Shown here one piece after another: positions 8,280-17,183 of a DNA stretch of 24,494 bases (position 1 is the first letter of the stretch; every line of letters begins with the position of its first letter). The notes under the pieces are model-generated. The model made no database searches and was not told where the DNA came from. It saw only the letters and a program-made list of their open reading frames with translations. This stretch comes from a virus: IMG/VR virus record IMGVR_UViG_3300025701_000050, positions 1-24,494 of that record, one strand, 5' to 3'. Made by a program: the position numbers and the translations under genes.

Positions 8280-9548
8280 TTAGATTTTCAAGAAAATCTT
8301 TCTAGAGTCTGCATCGATTCTAGTAACCTGTACTGTAATATTATCTCCAGGTTTAATAGTTTCTAAATCTATAACATCTTCAATTTCTGAAATATGTAAT
8401 AGTCCAGCAACTCCTTTTTCGATGTCTACGAAGATACCGTAGTCTTTTACCGCTCGAACCGTTCCAACAATTTCACTTGGTGTTTTGATTCTATCAGTAA
8501 TACCATCCCATAAGTCAACAACTGGTTTTGCATCTAACTGTGTTAGGATAATCTTTTCGTTTGATACAACTTCTTTAATCTTAAATGCAATATCATCTCC
8601 AGGTTTAATTTCCCTAGCTCTATGTGCTTTTAATAATTCAGGAGTTAGATCATTAACATGAATCATTCCAGTTAAACATTCATCAAACTCTACAAATACT
8701 CCGTATTTTGCAGAACCTGTAACTTTACCTGCAAGATCTTGTGTTAGATTTTCCTTTAGTGCTTCGATTTTAGAAGGAATCATTGCTTTTAAATATTCTC
8801 TGTGAGATACTACAATAGTTCCTCTTTTTTCTGAGAAACTTACAGGAACAACATACATGTTGGTTCCTACAATAGATTCAAAGTCTGCTAATTTGTTAAT
8901 TCCAGCTAAAGAACCTGGCATAAAACATTCAACCCCTTGTACGGTTACAATATAACCTCCTCCTGGTATCATTTGAGAAACTGTACCCATATATCCGGTT
9001 GCACCGTCTTTAATAGATTCCATTATTTCCTTAACAACCGCTGATTTAATACCTGCACTAATAGATCCTAATACGAATCCTCGACCTCCGCCCATTTGAA
9101 GAACTTGAATCTTAACCTCAGCATCTGGAACAAATAATCCCCTAACGCTAATTTCTTCTTTTAAGACATTAACATATACATTTTCTCGATACCCGATATC
9201 AACCGCAACCCACTCTTCGTTTATACTATAAATAGTACCCGAATAGATTTCACCAACCTCAACTTGCATCTGAGCTGGTCTAGCCTCTTCATATCCGTTA
9301 AAAAGATCTAAAAGATCTTGTGCATACGGCTCATGAGAATATACGTTATAATTACCTGTGTTTTTAAGTCCTTTGTTTATCTTTCTAGATCTTGAAGGAC
9401 ATGACGCTTGGTGAGCATCCCAGTCGAATTCTTCGAGTGGAACATTAGCATTTTCTAAGTATGCTAATTTGTCATTTTTTTTTGTTTCTTGAGCGACTGG
9501 TTCTTCTTTAGTTAGTCTTACTCTTTTTGTTTTAACGTCTGTGGACAT
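8280..9548 (-). CDS. S1-domain RNA-binding protein, four S1 repeats (ribosomal protein S1-like)
   Basis: A 422-aa protein with four OB-fold S1 domains at about residues 97-163, 182-248, 269-337 and 357-421. The last two are the most typical (GKVTGSAKYGVFVEFDECLT and GTVRAVKDYGIFVDIEKGVA, then GLLHISEI). The first 95 residues are charged and carry no S1 repeat. Bacterial S1 has up to six such domains and brings A/U-rich mRNA leaders to the 30S subunit. This shorter form could bind phage mRNA, compete with host S1, or protect RNA. It has its own promoter-like motif and a strong terminator, so it may be expressed independently of the tail genes around it. Domain assignment is firm; the role is inferred. 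Confidence 0.92.
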   Translation of the reverse strand: MSTDVKTKRVRLTKEEPVAQETKKNDKLAYLENANVPLEEFDWDAHQASCPSRSRKINKGLKNTGNYNVYSHEPYAQDLLDLFNGYEEARPAQMQVEVGEIYSGTIYSINEEWVAVDIGYRENVYVNVLKEEISVRGLFVPDAEVKIQVLQMGGGRGFVLGSISAGIKSAVVKEIMESIKDGATGYMGTVSQMIPGGGYIVTVQGVECFMPGSLAGINKLADFESIVGTNMYVVPVSFSEKRGTIVVSHREYLKAMIPSKIEALKENLTQDLAGKVTGSAKYGVFVEFDECLTGMIHVNDLTPELLKAHRAREIKPGDDIAFKIKEVVSNEKIILTQLDAKPVVDLWDGITDRIKTPSEIVGTVRAVKDYGIFVDIEKGVAGLLHISEIEDVIDLETIKPGDNITVQVTRIDADSRKIFLKI

Positions 9549-9588
9549 TCTTTTTTTAATTTAAATTGTTAATAATAGTGAATAAATA

Positions 9589-9608
9589 ATTTTATAGGTT
9601 ATATATAC
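9589..9608 (-). promoter_or_regulatory. Late-promoter-like motif upstream of the S1 gene
   Basis: The minus strand reads GTATATATAACCTATAAAAT between the 616-aa gene and the S1 gene. It is a close variant of GATATATAGNNTATAAA, found exactly before three other genes. Here the spacing to the ATG is 40 nt, longer than elsewhere, leaving room for a real 5' leader. No hairpin is obvious in that leader. Confidence 0.5.
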
Positions 9609-9613
9609 TTTTT

Positions 9614-11464
9614 TTAAAATGATAGAGGCATGAATCCTACCATAGGAATTGGACCACCCGGTGTTGCTATTCCACCTAAATATAAAAACTTTAATTTTAA
9701 TAAGTGCTTTGCGCATGCGCCTGCAACTGCTGTTGCAACTAGAGTGGCAGCAACCGGAGTAGCCGGAGGAACTTCGAAAATCTTACCGTTGTTCCATGCT
9801 CTTCTTAAATCGTTTGCAAGTGATGTCTTACTACCATATGATATTGGTGCATAAACTCCAAGCAACGGAGCAGTTATATTACATGGCGGAATTGGGGGCC
9901 CACTCGTAAACGGCTGAACTGCCGCTGATTGCCAGTATTTAATAATAGCACCTGCCATTATCTCATATGGATCCTCACCATCTTCCTCTTGATCCTCTGA
10001 GTTTACCTCTTCCATGTATTTGGCCCACTTCCTTTGAGTTTCCCACCATCTTTCTTGCTCTTTTTGATATAGTAAATCCTTTTCCCGTTTTCGCCATAAT
10101 CGACCGGCCGTTGTAGTGTATGTAGCAAGCACTCCATCAATTGACGGAACGTACGTGAAGGCTTTGATTAAGCCTTGTTTTATTTCTTCTGGTATTTCTT
10201 CTGGCCTTTGCTTATGCTCTTCTTGAAAAACATATTGATTAATCTGATAATCCGCAGTAGACAGGGGAGGTATAATAAATGTACTTGTTAAAGAATATTT
10301 ATTACCTCCATCATTTATTACTTTATTTCTTTCTTCTTTTTCGGCACTTCTCCATGCTTTTTCTAAAGATTTTATTTTATCGTATACCTTTCTAGCAAGA
10401 CCCCTGTAACTGTATGGTATCTCTGTTCCAAACTTTAGAAGCTCTACCCATAACTTATATTCTGATGAATTATCATTCCCTGTTAGAATTCTATTAACTA
10501 GAACATCTATTTTTTCTTCTTCAGTAAGATCTGGTATAGTATTTCTAATAGGCTTAGTAATATTCTCTGGATATCCCGCAGCGTCTCCTTGTAGCTTTTC
10601 ATCAATGCCACTTAGTTTCTCTAATACTCCACCATCACTTATAGTAATTGATTTAGTCTTATTTATTGTTTTGATTAAAGATTTACCGGACATATCTAGT
10701 ATTTCTTTAAATGTATATGTATATTTACCAGGAACTGTAGGCACGTTTATCACAGCAAAGCCAGTGTTACCCCCCGCTCCACTACCTGAGCCTGATCCGC
10801 TGCCTGAACCCGATGATATCGAGCCAGAGCCTACTGAACCTACTATTAGTGGAGATTGTTCAATTTCGTTTATTGTGTATCTTATTTTAAAAGATTGTTC
10901 TGGATTAAATTTTTTAATTATAAATCGAACAACGTAATTATGGGATGGTGTATTTATATCTGAACTTGCTTTAGTAACTACACTAAAATCTATATCTCCA
11001 TCATTTGTGGTGTCATTCGGATCCTCCTCTGGATACGGAACCGGGCATGTTGATTCATATAGAGGATAGTAATTAAACTTCTGAAGAGTGTCTGTATTCT
11101 CTGAGGTCCATTTTTCTATCTCACATTGTGCGTCAAATGTTAGATCGGATTCTGGAAGTATTTCCGTAATAGACTGGTACTGTGATAAAGTTTTTCTATC
11201 TTCAAGAGAGGTTTCATAATCTTCGAAAAGCTTTTTAAATGCCTTGTCAAATCCTTCCGTCAAAACTGCCTTTACACCAGCATTACTATGTGTATTTCCG
11301 AATGGTGTTTGTGCTGTTGATACTGCGGCAACATATTCATCTGACAGAAACGAAGCAAAGTCTCCAATACCAGGAGCATTTGGAGGTAATCCCATACTCT
11401 CTGCGCTTCTTGCTATTAGTTTTGCAGATACGTTATTAATAAATAAAGGCCATTTTGCCGGCAT
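9614..11464 (-). CDS. Baseplate-region structural protein with internal Gly-Ser linker
   Basis: A 616-aa protein I cannot assign to a named family. The N-terminal 90 residues (MPAKWPLFINNVSAKLIARS onward) are helical. Residues about 175-275 look like a beta-sandwich (NYVVRFIIKKF, SFKIRYTINEI, GKYTYTFKEI, KTKSITIS) interrupted at 209-232 by a Gly-Ser run (GSVGSGSISSGSGSGSGSGS). Residues about 355-500 are charged and helical, with a Trp/Lys/Glu-rich stretch (EQERWWETQRKWAKYMEEV). The C-terminal 50 residues are Ala/Gly/Pro-rich and hydrophobic. It follows the gp5-like spike gene and has its own promoter-like motif. A virion role is likely from position. No lysozyme motif is seen, so a wall-degrading activity cannot be claimed. 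Confidence 0.72.
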   Translation of the reverse strand: MPAKWPLFINNVSAKLIARSAESMGLPPNAPGIGDFASFLSDEYVAAVSTAQTPFGNTHSNAGVKAVLTEGFDKAFKKLFEDYETSLEDRKTLSQYQSITEILPESDLTFDAQCEIEKWTSENTDTLQKFNYYPLYESTCPVPYPEEDPNDTTNDGDIDFSVVTKASSDINTPSHNYVVRFIIKKFNPEQSFKIRYTINEIEQSPLIVGSVGSGSISSGSGSGSGSGSGAGGNTGFAVINVPTVPGKYTYTFKEILDMSGKSLIKTINKTKSITISDGGVLEKLSGIDEKLQGDAAGYPENITKPIRNTIPDLTEEEKIDVLVNRILTGNDNSSEYKLWVELLKFGTEIPYSYRGLARKVYDKIKSLEKAWRSAEKEERNKVINDGGNKYSLTSTFIIPPLSTADYQINQYVFQEEHKQRPEEIPEEIKQGLIKAFTYVPSIDGVLATYTTTAGRLWRKREKDLLYQKEQERWWETQRKWAKYMEEVNSEDQEEDGEDPYEIMAGAIIKYWQSAAVQPFTSGPPIPPCNITAPLLGVYAPISYGSKTSLANDLRRAWNNGKIFEVPPATPVAATLVATAVAGACAKHLLKLKFLYLGGIATPGGPIPMVGFMPLSF

Positions 11465-11473
11465 GATTGTATT

Positions 11474-11492
11474 GTTTTATAGACTATATATC
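11474..11492 (-). promoter_or_regulatory. Extended late-promoter-like motif before the 616-aa gene
   Basis: The minus strand reads GATATATAGTCTATAAAAC directly after the TAG of the gp5-like gene. It is one of three exact matches to GATATATAGNNTATAAA in the window. The 8-nt box TATAAAAC ends 9 nt before the ATG, so a transcript from it would be nearly leaderless. Confidence 0.6.
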
Positions 11493-12215
11493 CTATTTAC
11501 CAGTCTGTTGATAATCTATGTGAGTACTCTTTAGTTTTGCAATCGTTGCTGGTGTAATCGGAGCAGGTGGACCTGATGGACCAACCCCTGTTGGGTGAAA
11601 GTGTGCTTTATAATCATCTAATAATTCGTTTAACCATTTCTCTAAACTAACTCCTCGAACCGCGGGCTCTGATTCATCAGCTCCCTCTTCTCCAGTGTTA
11701 CTTAAAAATATATCACCAGAATCTAGAAAGATTTTTTGGTCTGTTGATATTTTGATATGCCCTTCCTCGTCGATTTGTATAAGTGGTCTTTTTTTAGCGC
11801 CGCTTCCTCTTGAAATTACCAAACCATCTTTAGTTGATGAATATATTCTTATGTCTCTTTCGGCATCATATACTAAACTAACAACATCATGTGCATTATC
11901 CGGATCTTGTTCTAAAACTTCTGATTTAAGATCCTTATTTTGGTTAATTTGAAACCAGTATTCAGGATGATATATGTTACCATTGTCAAATCTAACCGCA
12001 ACAATATCTCCAACTCTTGGAATTGAATGTGCTCCTGCATTATCTCTGTTCATTGGAGTTGCCCATGGAATTGATTCATTTTCTAATAAATCAAACTTAC
12101 CATAAACTTTAACTCGACATCTTCCTAAAAGAGAAGGATCTACATTATCAACCACCTCGCCTAGCCAGTGAGTTTCTCTAATATTATCTTTTTCTAGTTC
12201 CTTGTCTCTTGCCAT
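11493..12215 (-). CDS. 5: Baseplate hub/spike protein gp5-like (OB-fold plus short spike, no lysozyme domain)
   Basis: A 240-aa protein. Residues about 12-90 form the gp5/VgrG-type OB domain: HWLGEVVDNVDPSLLGRCRV, IPWATPMNRDNAGAHSIP, then RVGDIVAVRFDNGNIYHPEY. Residues 105-170 are short alternating strands (DIRIYSSTKDGLVIS, GHIKISTDQKIFLDSGDIF), as in a compact trimeric beta-helix spike. The tail contains HFHPTGVGPSGPPAPI, a segment common at the end of myovirus spikes. T4 gp5 is 575 aa and has a lysozyme domain between OB and helix; that domain is absent here. Spikes of this kind pierce the outer membrane and dock on the gp27-type hub, encoded two genes upstream. The ATG overlaps the previous stop (TAATG). 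Confidence 0.88.
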   Translation of the reverse strand: MARDKELEKDNIRETHWLGEVVDNVDPSLLGRCRVKVYGKFDLLENESIPWATPMNRDNAGAHSIPRVGDIVAVRFDNGNIYHPEYWFQINQNKDLKSEVLEQDPDNAHDVVSLVYDAERDIRIYSSTKDGLVISRGSGAKKRPLIQIDEEGHIKISTDQKIFLDSGDIFLSNTGEEGADESEPAVRGVSLEKWLNELLDDYKAHFHPTGVGPSGPPAPITPATIAKLKSTHIDYQQTGK

Positions 12216-13396
12216 TATTCATGTATATTACCTAGAGATTTTGCAGCCGCTGAGTTTAGCGCATCTCCAATAGTCTGTCCTTGGTCTACTAAACCATGTA
12301 CGTTATCTGCAATAACGCTTTGTATATTATTTGCGTTTGCTGCAGGATTTGCGATGTTATCAACTCCTTTTACAAAATCCTTATATATATTATTAACAGC
12401 TGCATTAACTCGACCTACTGTCGCATCTTTAGCTTGCTGCTTTAATTCATTAACTTTTTGGATAGATGCGTTTTTTAAATCTCCAACTGCTCGATCAGCA
12501 AATGCTGTTGCTTTTTGAACAGCTTGATCTTTTAGCCAATCCCCTACACTATTAAGTTCTTTATTCTCCGAGTCTGGCGATGGCGATAAATCATCAGTGT
12601 TGTAAACAGATTCTACAATACCATTTAATACCCTAGCTTCCATATCATATAATGCTTCATAGGTTATTGATATTTCTCCGGTTGCTACCTCTGGCGTTGC
12701 TTTTTGTAAATCTGCAAATATAGTTGTTCCAGATTTTAAATCAAATTCACAAAATTTAAGAGCAAACATAAAATAAGGTTTTCCACTAGTTCCTGAAATT
12801 CCGGAATTTGCATTATCTATACCTATTTTCGGTTTAAAATTATCTGGAAATCCTCCTAGATCAACTCCACTTAAAGTAGGTTTAGACATGTTTTTAATAG
12901 CCCTAACTTCAGTAACGTAAATATACATTCTGAATTTTCTTAAATTGGTTGGTAAAACCCACGTCCATTTTCTTTCATCGAAAACAGCTTTTCTATATAA
13001 GTGCATTAAACCAGATATTGTCAGGTTAATAGACTCTAAAGTTCCTATAGTTATTACAGCATCATCTCCTCCAAAATACGGGTTTAACGGATTATACTGT
13101 TGTATTTTTTCTAAACCAGATAAACTTTGCCAAAACCAAGGCATTTCATTATTAATAAGTTTTAAAGCTTTTTTAAAGTTTTGAAGTGCTTCTAATTTTT
13201 CTTTATAGTACTCCGACGTTTCTCCTTCAGATGATAGTCTCTTTAAATAATCCTCAGCAGGGTCTGCTAATAGAGGAGAATTGGCAGCATCTGCAAAATC
13301 AAACAACATAAGAAACGACATATAAGTTGGATCTTGGTATTGTTGACTTGCTCTTTTACCTTTTCTAAAATCTGATATTTTCTTGAAATCTGACAT
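12215..13396 (-). CDS. Baseplate protein with tail-tube-like domain (gp48/gp54-type)
   Basis: A 393-aa protein. Residues about 112-255 resemble the tube fold of tail-tube and tube-initiator proteins: ITIGTLESINLTISGLMHLY, then YRKAVFDERKWTWVLPTNLR, FRMYIYVTEVRAI and a closing FALKFCEFDL/EISITYEALYDMEARV. The N-terminus contains a conserved-looking DPTYMSFLMLFDF. The C-terminal 100 residues are Ala/Asn/Lys-rich helix (DWLKDQAVQKATAFADRAVG). In T4, gp48 and gp54 form the platform on which the tube polymerises; both have this fold. The gene lies between the gp27-like and gp5-like genes. Which of the two T4 proteins it replaces cannot be told from the sequence alone. Confidence 0.72.
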   Translation of the reverse strand: MSDFKKISDFRKGKRASQQYQDPTYMSFLMLFDFADAANSPLLADPAEDYLKRLSSEGETSEYYKEKLEALQNFKKALKLINNEMPWFWQSLSGLEKIQQYNPLNPYFGGDDAVITIGTLESINLTISGLMHLYRKAVFDERKWTWVLPTNLRKFRMYIYVTEVRAIKNMSKPTLSGVDLGGFPDNFKPKIGIDNANSGISGTSGKPYFMFALKFCEFDLKSGTTIFADLQKATPEVATGEISITYEALYDMEARVLNGIVESVYNTDDLSPSPDSENKELNSVGDWLKDQAVQKATAFADRAVGDLKNASIQKVNELKQQAKDATVGRVNAAVNNIYKDFVKGVDNIANPAANANNIQSVIADNVHGLVDQGQTIGDALNSAAAKSLGNIHE

Positions 13397-13426
13397 ATAG
13401 TATATATTCTTATTAGTTTGTAGCTA

Positions 13427-14923
13427 TTAACCTTGTAAATTATTTAATCTACTTGGCCATTCTCTTCTTAAAAGAGTTAAGTGCTGTCTGATAGCCCCTC
13501 CCTTGTATGTATATCTAATAGATCCTATAATATAAAATCCGCTTAAGAATTCATCTACTGCTTGTGCAGATCCGTTAGTTGGTAAATCAGGATCAGATTC
13601 TGGCTGTGCTTCAAAACCAAGTTCTTCTTTTGTGGCTTTTACCTGTGTATCAACTAAAACCTGCGAGTCTGTTTCGTGAAAAATAACAACCGGAATTTTT
13701 TGATATCTATATAATGCAGGATTCCACGTAGATAGCTCAATCTCAAGAGTCATTTTATCTAGTTCCTGTAGATTTTGCTGATTGTGTATACCTGCAAAGT
13801 TGTAATTTAAGTGTGTATTCGAAGTCTCAGGGTCACTGTTCCTTCTACCTACATATTTATACTTTATTTCTTGTTTGTATCTCTCCTCATCCCTGCGTCC
13901 TTTCATGGGCTCGGCAATGTCCTTCATTTCATTTGAAGATAAAGGTTCAATATCGAAGTTTACTAGTCCTTCATCAGAGTCGTTTTCAAAGTATTGCAAT
14001 ACTCTTTTGTAGCCATTTCTTTTTGCAATAGTACCTGCATTATTTTTAAGAGAATATTTATCAATATGTAAATTAGATCCTTCAAGTTCTGACTTTGTGC
14101 TAAGTATTAAAGTGCTTGCCATCTCATTCGTTGTATTGCTAGCGTCCGGTCCTTTAGTATCGTTCATATCATCGTTCATCGCTGCAACAGCATCTTCAAA
14201 ATCATCCTCTGCATTTATCATTATATTTAAGTCGACATATGTCAGATAATAAAAAGGATCGATACAGTATGTTTGAAAAGAATCATCGTTAACATATGAG
14301 TGTTTTACTAGATTTGTAATAGTATCTATAATAGGCTCGTACGTTGTTACACAATTCATTTCATCGTCAGTTGTATCGACGTTAGAGGCAAATCCTATTT
14401 TTAAATCGGTAGCTATTTTTTCTAAGTGATCTATTGTTGTTCCTTTACCGTAAGATTTACACTGCTCTGCATTTATCCCTGGAATTTTCATCTCGCCGGC
14501 AAATGAGTACTTAGCACCACCCGACCCTCTAGATATTACACTAACAGGAGGAGATTCTACGTTTGTAATGTCAAAATCTATTCTAATATCTTTGTAATCG
14601 TCTTTCGGTCTCGCTGATAGTCTTACTGTTATTACATCTCCGTCTCTTGGAAAAGAGTCTACATTAAATCTAGCATCATTGTCAATTACAGTAAGTTCTA
14701 TTGTTGGAACAAAGTCTTCTAGTGAAATCTCAAAAGACTTTATATCTGCTCGATTGAATTGATACCCGTTAATAATAATTAATGGAAATTCAACCCCAAG
14801 ATCTCTAGTTATGTTCGCATCACCTGGATTATCGCCCTCTTGTTCGCCAAATGAGTCAAACTTATGTTCATCTAGTTTTATTGTTGGTTCTAACCTTGTT
14901 AAAATTTTACCTTCTAATGCCAT
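13427..14923 (-). CDS. 27: Baseplate hub protein gp27-like (late control D family)
   Basis: A 498-aa protein. The N-terminal part has the gpD/gp27 beta-barrel pattern (PLIIINGYQFNRADIKSFEI, then VPTIELTVIDNDARF and SFPRDGDVITVRLSAR). Near residues 160-180 is the helical CKSYGKGTTIDHLEKIATDL segment typical of late-control-D proteins. A second barrel follows and ends in FYIIGSIRYTYKGGAIRQHL, also characteristic. gp27-type hubs form a trimeric, pseudo-hexameric ring that connects the gp5 spike to the tail tube. The gp5-like gene is two genes downstream. It starts one base after the stop of the LysM gene. An acidic insert (EDDFEDAVAAMNDDMNDTKG) near residue 240 looks disordered. Confidence 0.8.
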   Translation of the reverse strand: MALEGKILTRLEPTIKLDEHKFDSFGEQEGDNPGDANITRDLGVEFPLIIINGYQFNRADIKSFEISLEDFVPTIELTVIDNDARFNVDSFPRDGDVITVRLSARPKDDYKDIRIDFDITNVESPPVSVISRGSGGAKYSFAGEMKIPGINAEQCKSYGKGTTIDHLEKIATDLKIGFASNVDTTDDEMNCVTTYEPIIDTITNLVKHSYVNDDSFQTYCIDPFYYLTYVDLNIMINAEDDFEDAVAAMNDDMNDTKGPDASNTTNEMASTLILSTKSELEGSNLHIDKYSLKNNAGTIAKRNGYKRVLQYFENDSDEGLVNFDIEPLSSNEMKDIAEPMKGRRDEERYKQEIKYKYVGRRNSDPETSNTHLNYNFAGIHNQQNLQELDKMTLEIELSTWNPALYRYQKIPVVIFHETDSQVLVDTQVKATKEELGFEAQPESDPDLPTNGSAQAVDEFLSGFYIIGSIRYTYKGGAIRQHLTLLRREWPSRLNNLQG

Positions 14924-14924
14924 T

Positions 14925-15416
14925 CTATAATATTATCACGTCTCCGTTAATGTCGATATTCTTGTCTCCGTCTTTTAGTATATTTGGCGGAACTATTTGT
15001 TTTGATCCATTTTGCTTTTGCGCAGCTTTTTTCTTTAGATACTCTGCTCTCTTAGCGTCCTTAACTGTTAATCTCTTAGATTCGACAAACTGATCCCTTA
15101 TTGATTTATCTTTTTGGCTTCCTATTCCTTTAATTGTTTTCCAGGCTTTTAGTACTGCGTCTTTATCCGGTATATTTAAAACATCGCCTTCAGTTATTGA
15201 AAAAGGATTAGATATGTTATTAAATTTTAAAATAAGATCAGAGTAATCTGCAAGCCCGTAATACTTGATTGATATCATATCAATTCGGCATGTCTCATCT
15301 GCTGAAACTTCATGAACTGCCCTGATTTCAGCATTTTTAGGAAACAATATAGTTGGTTCGGTTATTCTTAACTTACCATCCTTTATTTTTTTATTATTTA
15401 TAGATTTTAAGTTCAT
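14925..15416 (-). CDS. 53: LysM-domain baseplate protein (gp53/tail protein X-like)
   Basis: A 163-aa protein (T4 gp53 is 196 aa). Residues about 40-85 form a LysM-like unit: DETCRIDMISIKYYGLADYS, then LILKFNNISNPFSITEGDVL and NIPD. In contractile tails this small LysM protein binds the wedge and hub and clamps the ring. The C-terminal third is Lys-rich helix (AKRAEYLKKKAAQKQNGSKQ) and ends with a beta strand. It is packed between the tube-like protein (1-nt gap) and the gp27-like hub (1-nt gap), the usual neighbours of a LysM tail protein. The symbol follows function and context rather than close sequence identity. Confidence 0.75.
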   Translation of the reverse strand: MNLKSINNKKIKDGKLRITEPTILFPKNAEIRAVHEVSADETCRIDMISIKYYGLADYSDLILKFNNISNPFSITEGDVLNIPDKDAVLKAWKTIKGIGSQKDKSIRDQFVESKRLTVKDAKRAEYLKKKAAQKQNGSKQIVPPNILKDGDKNIDINGDVIIL

Positions 15417-15417
15417 A

Positions 15418-17166
15418 TTATCCGTTTGCCTGTTTTCTTAATTCTTTATCCTTTGGTGATTTTTGAGTTTTACCATACGCATTAACATCAACTGTTGCGT
15501 TAATATCAATCGCATCCGCTGGTTGTATATAGAATCTACCTCTACCTGTGTTAAACATACTTTCAATTTCTGCTTTATCTCTTGGTCTTGCTGGTTTTAA
15601 TGTGATTTCAACAACCATTCTCTCTGGAAAATCTTGTAATCCCATAGGTCCTTCAAAATTAATTGAAGTATCTGTACATGCTAAATTACCAATAACTACA
15701 ATCGGGTTTAGTGGGTTACCAATGGTAACGTGCCACTGTCCAGTAGGATCACCAGATAATAGAGCAGCAACTGCTTGGCCACCTTGTGGAGAATTAAACA
15801 TCTTCATCATACTACCCGATAGTAAATTGTTAAGAGTATCACCAACCCCTTTCATTCCAAAATCTTTTATACCTTTTGTTATATCACCCATAGTAGATCC
15901 GGTATTGTTACCTGTAAAATCTGAAACTATAGATTTCATAAATCCTCCATAATCTCCACTTTTTAATAAATCGACATTACCTAATGGCCTCGCAACAGAT
16001 CCATCTCCAATATACCTAACATCTCCACCCCAGAAAGGTGCGTTATTATATGTTAAAGCTAACATGTTAGCTAATTGGTCTAACATTAATATTTTTGGAT
16101 TTGCTCCCCCTAAATCTCTAAGTTCATATTCAAATTTTAGTTTAAATTCCTGATCAAACTTTAAACCTTGCTCTCTAACTAGTGTTTTCTTAATAACATT
16201 AAGCGGACCAAATACGTGGTTAGGATATGTATTGCTAAATGAATCATAACCTGCACCGCCATTATCTAATCTTTCTTGTTGTGCTTGTGTTCTACCTGAT
16301 GCCGCATTACTTGCAGCTTTAAGTACTTTGTTATTGTTAATTATAGCACCGACTTTACCTGAACTTGCATTGTTCTGTGACTGTACTGTTTGAACCTCTG
16401 CTTCTGCTTCTTTCCAATTAAACCCATGTGAAAATTTCATGATTTCCGCCATAGTATTTCCAGTTGTTTCGCTTAACCATGTAACTGCTCTTGCGATATC
16501 AGGCTCTTGTGAGTTTGCTCCTGTTAATCCTAAAGGACTAATGATATCATCAGGCGCAGGGCTTGTGAATCTTCGTAGAGTTATCATCATATTGTTTGGA
16601 ATTCTACCAAAGTATTTCGCCATGGCAAAATCTGAATATTGATATTTATATCCGTTGCTACCACCAGCATCTGTTAGTTCTATAATTCTGGAAGCGGTTG
16701 GGTTAATTAAAGTTCTTGGATCTATTTTGTTAAAAAACTTACTTTTATTTGAATCACCCTTACCTCCTTCTCCAAATAATGGAGTACCTCTAAAATTAAC
16801 TAATGAGTATTTATTAAAAAGAGAATATGGTCTTTTACCTAAAGTTATATTGGCGTTTCCTTCTCCATCTTTATGTTTATATGAATCTACGTCTTGATTG
16901 TAAAAAACATCAACATTTCTAGAAGCTCTAGTTTCTTGTGTAATTGCATTAACACTCGCTGCGATGTTTAAACTAGAATCTTCTTCAATAGAAGATTTTA
17001 AAGAGTTTTCATTGTTCTTAGTTCTTAATTGAGCATTAACCCCATCAGGGTTTTCAATATCGAATAAGTCGTTAAGTTTATCTTTGAGTGTACTAACCCC
17101 TAATTCGCTCACTTGCGTGATTGCGTCACTTGAGTTATTTATACCTCCACTAATGTCTAAGCTCAT
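15418..17166 (-). CDS. Tube-like tail/baseplate structural protein
   Basis: A 582-aa protein and the first gene of the hub operon. The N-terminal 130 residues are polar and Asn/Asp-rich. Residues about 150-230 carry IPNNMMITLRRFTSPAPDDI. The C-terminal domain (about 472-547) contains GDPTGQWHVTIGNPLNPIVV, then FPERMVVEITLKPARPRDKA and MFNTGRGRFYI. That region looks like the strand-helix-strand part of tube-fold baseplate proteins. A Gly/Met/Ser-rich segment (DFTGNNTGSTMGDITKGIKD) sits before it. I read it as a tail-tube terminator/initiator or cap-type protein, but I cannot name the T4 equivalent. The start ATG at 17166 follows a TATAAAAA box and an AT-rich leader. Confidence 0.72.
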   Translation of the reverse strand: MSLDISGGINNSSDAITQVSELGVSTLKDKLNDLFDIENPDGVNAQLRTKNNENSLKSSIEEDSSLNIAASVNAITQETRASRNVDVFYNQDVDSYKHKDGEGNANITLGKRPYSLFNKYSLVNFRGTPLFGEGGKGDSNKSKFFNKIDPRTLINPTASRIIELTDAGGSNGYKYQYSDFAMAKYFGRIPNNMMITLRRFTSPAPDDIISPLGLTGANSQEPDIARAVTWLSETTGNTMAEIMKFSHGFNWKEAEAEVQTVQSQNNASSGKVGAIINNNKVLKAASNAASGRTQAQQERLDNGGAGYDSFSNTYPNHVFGPLNVIKKTLVREQGLKFDQEFKLKFEYELRDLGGANPKILMLDQLANMLALTYNNAPFWGGDVRYIGDGSVARPLGNVDLLKSGDYGGFMKSIVSDFTGNNTGSTMGDITKGIKDFGMKGVGDTLNNLLSGSMMKMFNSPQGGQAVAALLSGDPTGQWHVTIGNPLNPIVVIGNLACTDTSINFEGPMGLQDFPERMVVEITLKPARPRDKAEIESMFNTGRGRFYIQPADAIDINATVDVNAYGKTQKSPKDKELRKQANG

Positions 17167-17183
17167 ATATATTATTACTATTG

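Noticed and set aside
9630-9854. Plus-strand 74-aa open frame
   Set aside because: It lies wholly inside the 616-aa minus-strand gene and reads as low-complexity Pro/Ala from the complement of its C-terminal codons. No promoter or neighbours on the plus strand.
10605-10937. Plus-strand 110-aa frame with a PEPDPLPEPD repeat
   Set aside because: This is the complement of the Gly-Ser linker codons in the 616-aa gene. The repeat looks protein-like only because the sense strand is repetitive.
15548-15952. Plus-strand 134-aa frame
   Set aside because: It is antisense to the conserved C-terminal domain of the 582-aa protein, with no start context or plus-strand partner.
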